In this document: in pieces, positions 61,791 through 64,000 of the stretch
Position numbering within the stretch: position 1 is the first letter of the stretch
Layout: each line of letters opens with the position of its first letter
DNA from: Rhynochetos jubatus
Lineage: Eukaryota > Chordata > Aves > Eurypygiformes > Rhynochetidae
Direction: 5' to 3'
DNA: 64,000 nt
NCBI GenBank assembly: GCA_027574665.1
Contig: CM050648.1
Span: 36,962,200-37,026,199, forward strand
Position numbers and translations under genes: made by a program
The notes under the pieces: generated by a model
Databases searched by the model: none
What the model was told of the DNA's origin: nothing
The model's input: the letters and a program-made list of their open reading frames with translations, nothing else

Positions 61791-63861
61791 CTGCAACAGA
61801 GGGAGAGAGAGAGAGATTTAAATATTTGCTACTGAGAGCACATGAAAATCTCCTTCGGAGCAGGTCATCACAGATGCAGATGGAACAGCAGGGCTGGCTG
61901 AGAAAGCCAAAGCCATATTCCACAACATAAATACAGAACGCCGAGTTTTCTGTTACACAACCTATGACAACTTTTTCAAACTTTTAAATTCCTATTGTAA
62001 CTGCCTGTTTCATTCCTCGTCCTGCTTACAGAAGTGATTTTACTTCAACAGACTGAACAGACCCATCAGTGCTATTCCATTAGTGGTAGTGGCAAAGAAG
62101 GGAGGCCATGAAGAGGCAACCTACAACCCTACCCATATATGGGAGGGATGCCAAGACTGGTTAATTGACTCACAGAGAAAATCAGCTTACAATTAAGACA
62201 ACGCTGTCCTTTATTAATGCAAATGTCTAGTGCCTAATCATGACTAACAACGTGGAAAAATGAGCATGAACAGAAGTGACAAAAACATGAAAAAAACCAA
62301 GAACAGTTAACTTTGTAGTGGGACTTAAAATAACCTCAACATTAATGTACAGAAAATAAAAGATCCACCTTATAAACAAGGCAGTTCCAAGTGCAGAGCT
62401 GCTCTCAGAAGAGGAACATTCAGGAGTGGACTAGCAATGAAAAATGTCATCTCATGTTGCTTTGTTTAAAGACGACTTTCACAAGACAGTTTTGCGGGCC
62501 TCATAATTCCAAAGTCCCTATTCTTTTTATTCCAGAAACATCCAAAGATTCCTAGAACTCCCCTTCAAAGAATTGATCTTTTGAAAGACAGATTCATTCC
62601 CTAAAGACAGCTTTAATTAGGGAAATGAGAGCCTCACTTGCTCCTGTATGAAGGTTACCTTTTTGGAAAGCATAGAGGTCAAGTAAATCAATGATGACAA
62701 CCAGCATATTTAAACCTGGGTACAAACAGATTTAACTTGGTTTAAGTCCTATTGGTTTAACGTGCATTCATTTAAATTGATTTTAGCTGGTGCCATTTAC
62801 TAACGCAGAACTATGGAGAACAGAGCAACAGGCACAAACAGATGATGCACTCGCTCGTAGCTTGCTCCAATTGCAAAGTAAGTGCATTATCTTAACCTAG
62901 CATCCCTCGGTCAGATCCGGATTATGAGATGCTTTTATCTTGTCCTTGAACTTTCCACTGAGACAGACAGGGAACAGGTTTAGGGGTAACAAGCACTCCA
63001 CGTATAGCTAAATGTCTCCTGCTGCACCTCTGACTGCTTAGAAAGTCAAGTGCTGGCTCTCCAGGGGAGGAGAGGCACAGGCACATCTCCTCCTCCGCTC
63101 CCGTGCAGTCCAGCACGGATCCACAAACCCGGAACGATCAGTCTGTTAACACCCATGCTGGATGATACCCACATAAAACTTTAGTCTGTCAAAGGGGTCA
63201 GGTGATGATCGCTGTATTTTTGAAGCCACAGTAGCTCAATCACTTTTGAAGTCAGTGTAGGCAAGACCCTAGGAACTTCTCTTTTCCCCTGATTGGGCTG
63301 CAATATGGGCATTAACTCTCCAACAATAGGAGAGAGCATTAAATGAATGTTCAATGCCCCTGGGATCTCTCAGAGTCACAAAGGTTTAAAGACAGATGAA
63401 GGCATTTGAAGAAAGCCTAAATGAGGAGGTTCAGAAGAAAGCCTTCTGAGCAGGATGCTGAAGGAGTATTTAATTTGGAATGGCACTTCCAGTTTTCAGA
63501 ACAAAGAATTTCTGCCTGCACCTGCTCTCCCCCCCACCCTACCCTTCCACCCCCAACATGCTCCTGGAGCAACAGTAATGGTCTAAAAGCACAGTGAAAA
63601 AGGAAAGCTATGGTTCTGCTTCTCAAGTACATCAATGCCCTCCAGCCACACTTTTTGATACAGAACCACATGGCACCACATACCCCTAAAACATAGGTGG
63701 AACAAAATGCTGCAAGAGAGCTCCCCCCTTTTCCTGTGTCCCCTGCCCCAGCTTCAAATAATTCAGCCTTTCAATGGAATTGAGAAAGCCTCAGAAAAGG
63801 ATTACAGTAACACAGTGCGTAACATGCAAAGTTTAATTAGGCACTTAACATTTTTATTTAC
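61791..63861 (-). other. PREX2: PREX2 intron (2.1 kb)
   Basis: Phase 0 intron from GTAAAT (63,861) to TGTTGCAG (61,791). A short GA-rich run (about 61,799-61,815) lies just upstream of the acceptor, appearing as TC repeats in the transcript's polypyrimidine tract. No repeat family recognised. Confidence 0.85.
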
Positions 63862-63928
63862 CTTATCTATGTAAGCCGCTTTAGATGTTGAATTTGGAGG
63901 CAAGTTTGACTTGTCCAGGTAGAATGCT
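63862..63928 (-). CDS. PREX2: PREX2 coding exon (fifth from last)
   Basis: The acceptor TTGTTCTTTCAG precedes one base that completes an upstream codon, then 22 codons [22 protein letters not shown] and a donor AAG|GTAAAT in phase 0. It joins directly in frame to the exon at 61,600-61,790. It matches the P-Rex2 sequence upstream of the LMRPL segment by recall. The remaining, larger part of the gene lies beyond the right edge. Confidence 0.93.
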
Positions 63929-64000
63929 CTGAAAGAACAAACAGAATAAAGCAAAAACTGTTAACGGTTTAAGCTCATGAACAAAACGTATGTAAATGAC
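63929..64000 (-). other. PREX2: PREX2 intron, partial
   Basis: The 3' end of the next upstream intron, with a pyrimidine-rich stretch before the CAG acceptor. It runs off the window. Confidence 0.8.

Overview
This is a 64 kb piece of vertebrate nuclear DNA, almost certainly from a bird. It carries many CR1 LINE fragments with the avian 3' end (a CCCTTCCAACCC block followed by an ATTCTATGA-like tail). It also carries two solo LTRs of types I know from bird genomes, and GT-AG introns. It contains no bacterial-type gene organisation. The gene order matches the human 8q13 order PREX2 - C8orf34, which lies on chromosome 2 in chicken, an assignment made from memory.

Layout. Both genes lie on the minus strand, so they read right to left. 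Positions 1-1470 are a CpG island holding the promoter and first coding exon of C8orf34 (673-741); the rest of that gene lies beyond the left edge. About 1,470-33,375 is intergenic and AT-rich. It contains CR1 copies of different ages, one solo LTR (22,308-22,874), a duplicated ~120 bp segment, a long hairpin, and some unclassified GC-richer patches. Positions 33,375-64,000 are the 3' end of PREX2: five coding exons (63,862-63,928; 61,600-61,790; 49,214-49,316; 42,672-42,739; 38,396-38,441), then a ~5 kb 3' UTR that appears to end at a poly(A) signal at 33,401-33,406. The exons join in frame through GT-AG introns and encode the last 157 residues of P-Rex2. The introns hold more CR1 fragments, one CR1 nested inside an ancient CR1-like copy, and a second solo LTR (52,552-53,660) with an internal ~49 bp tandem array.

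P-Rex2 is a Rac exchange factor activated by PIP3 and Gbetagamma that also binds PTEN. The C8orf34 protein is poorly characterised and starts with a PKA RII-like dimerisation/docking segment. Nothing in the sequence shows that the two work together; their link is conserved position and orientation.

I found no RNA genes, no CRISPR array and no undescribed molecular system. The most useful observations are structural: paired repeats, hairpins, nested insertions and exon-level detail.
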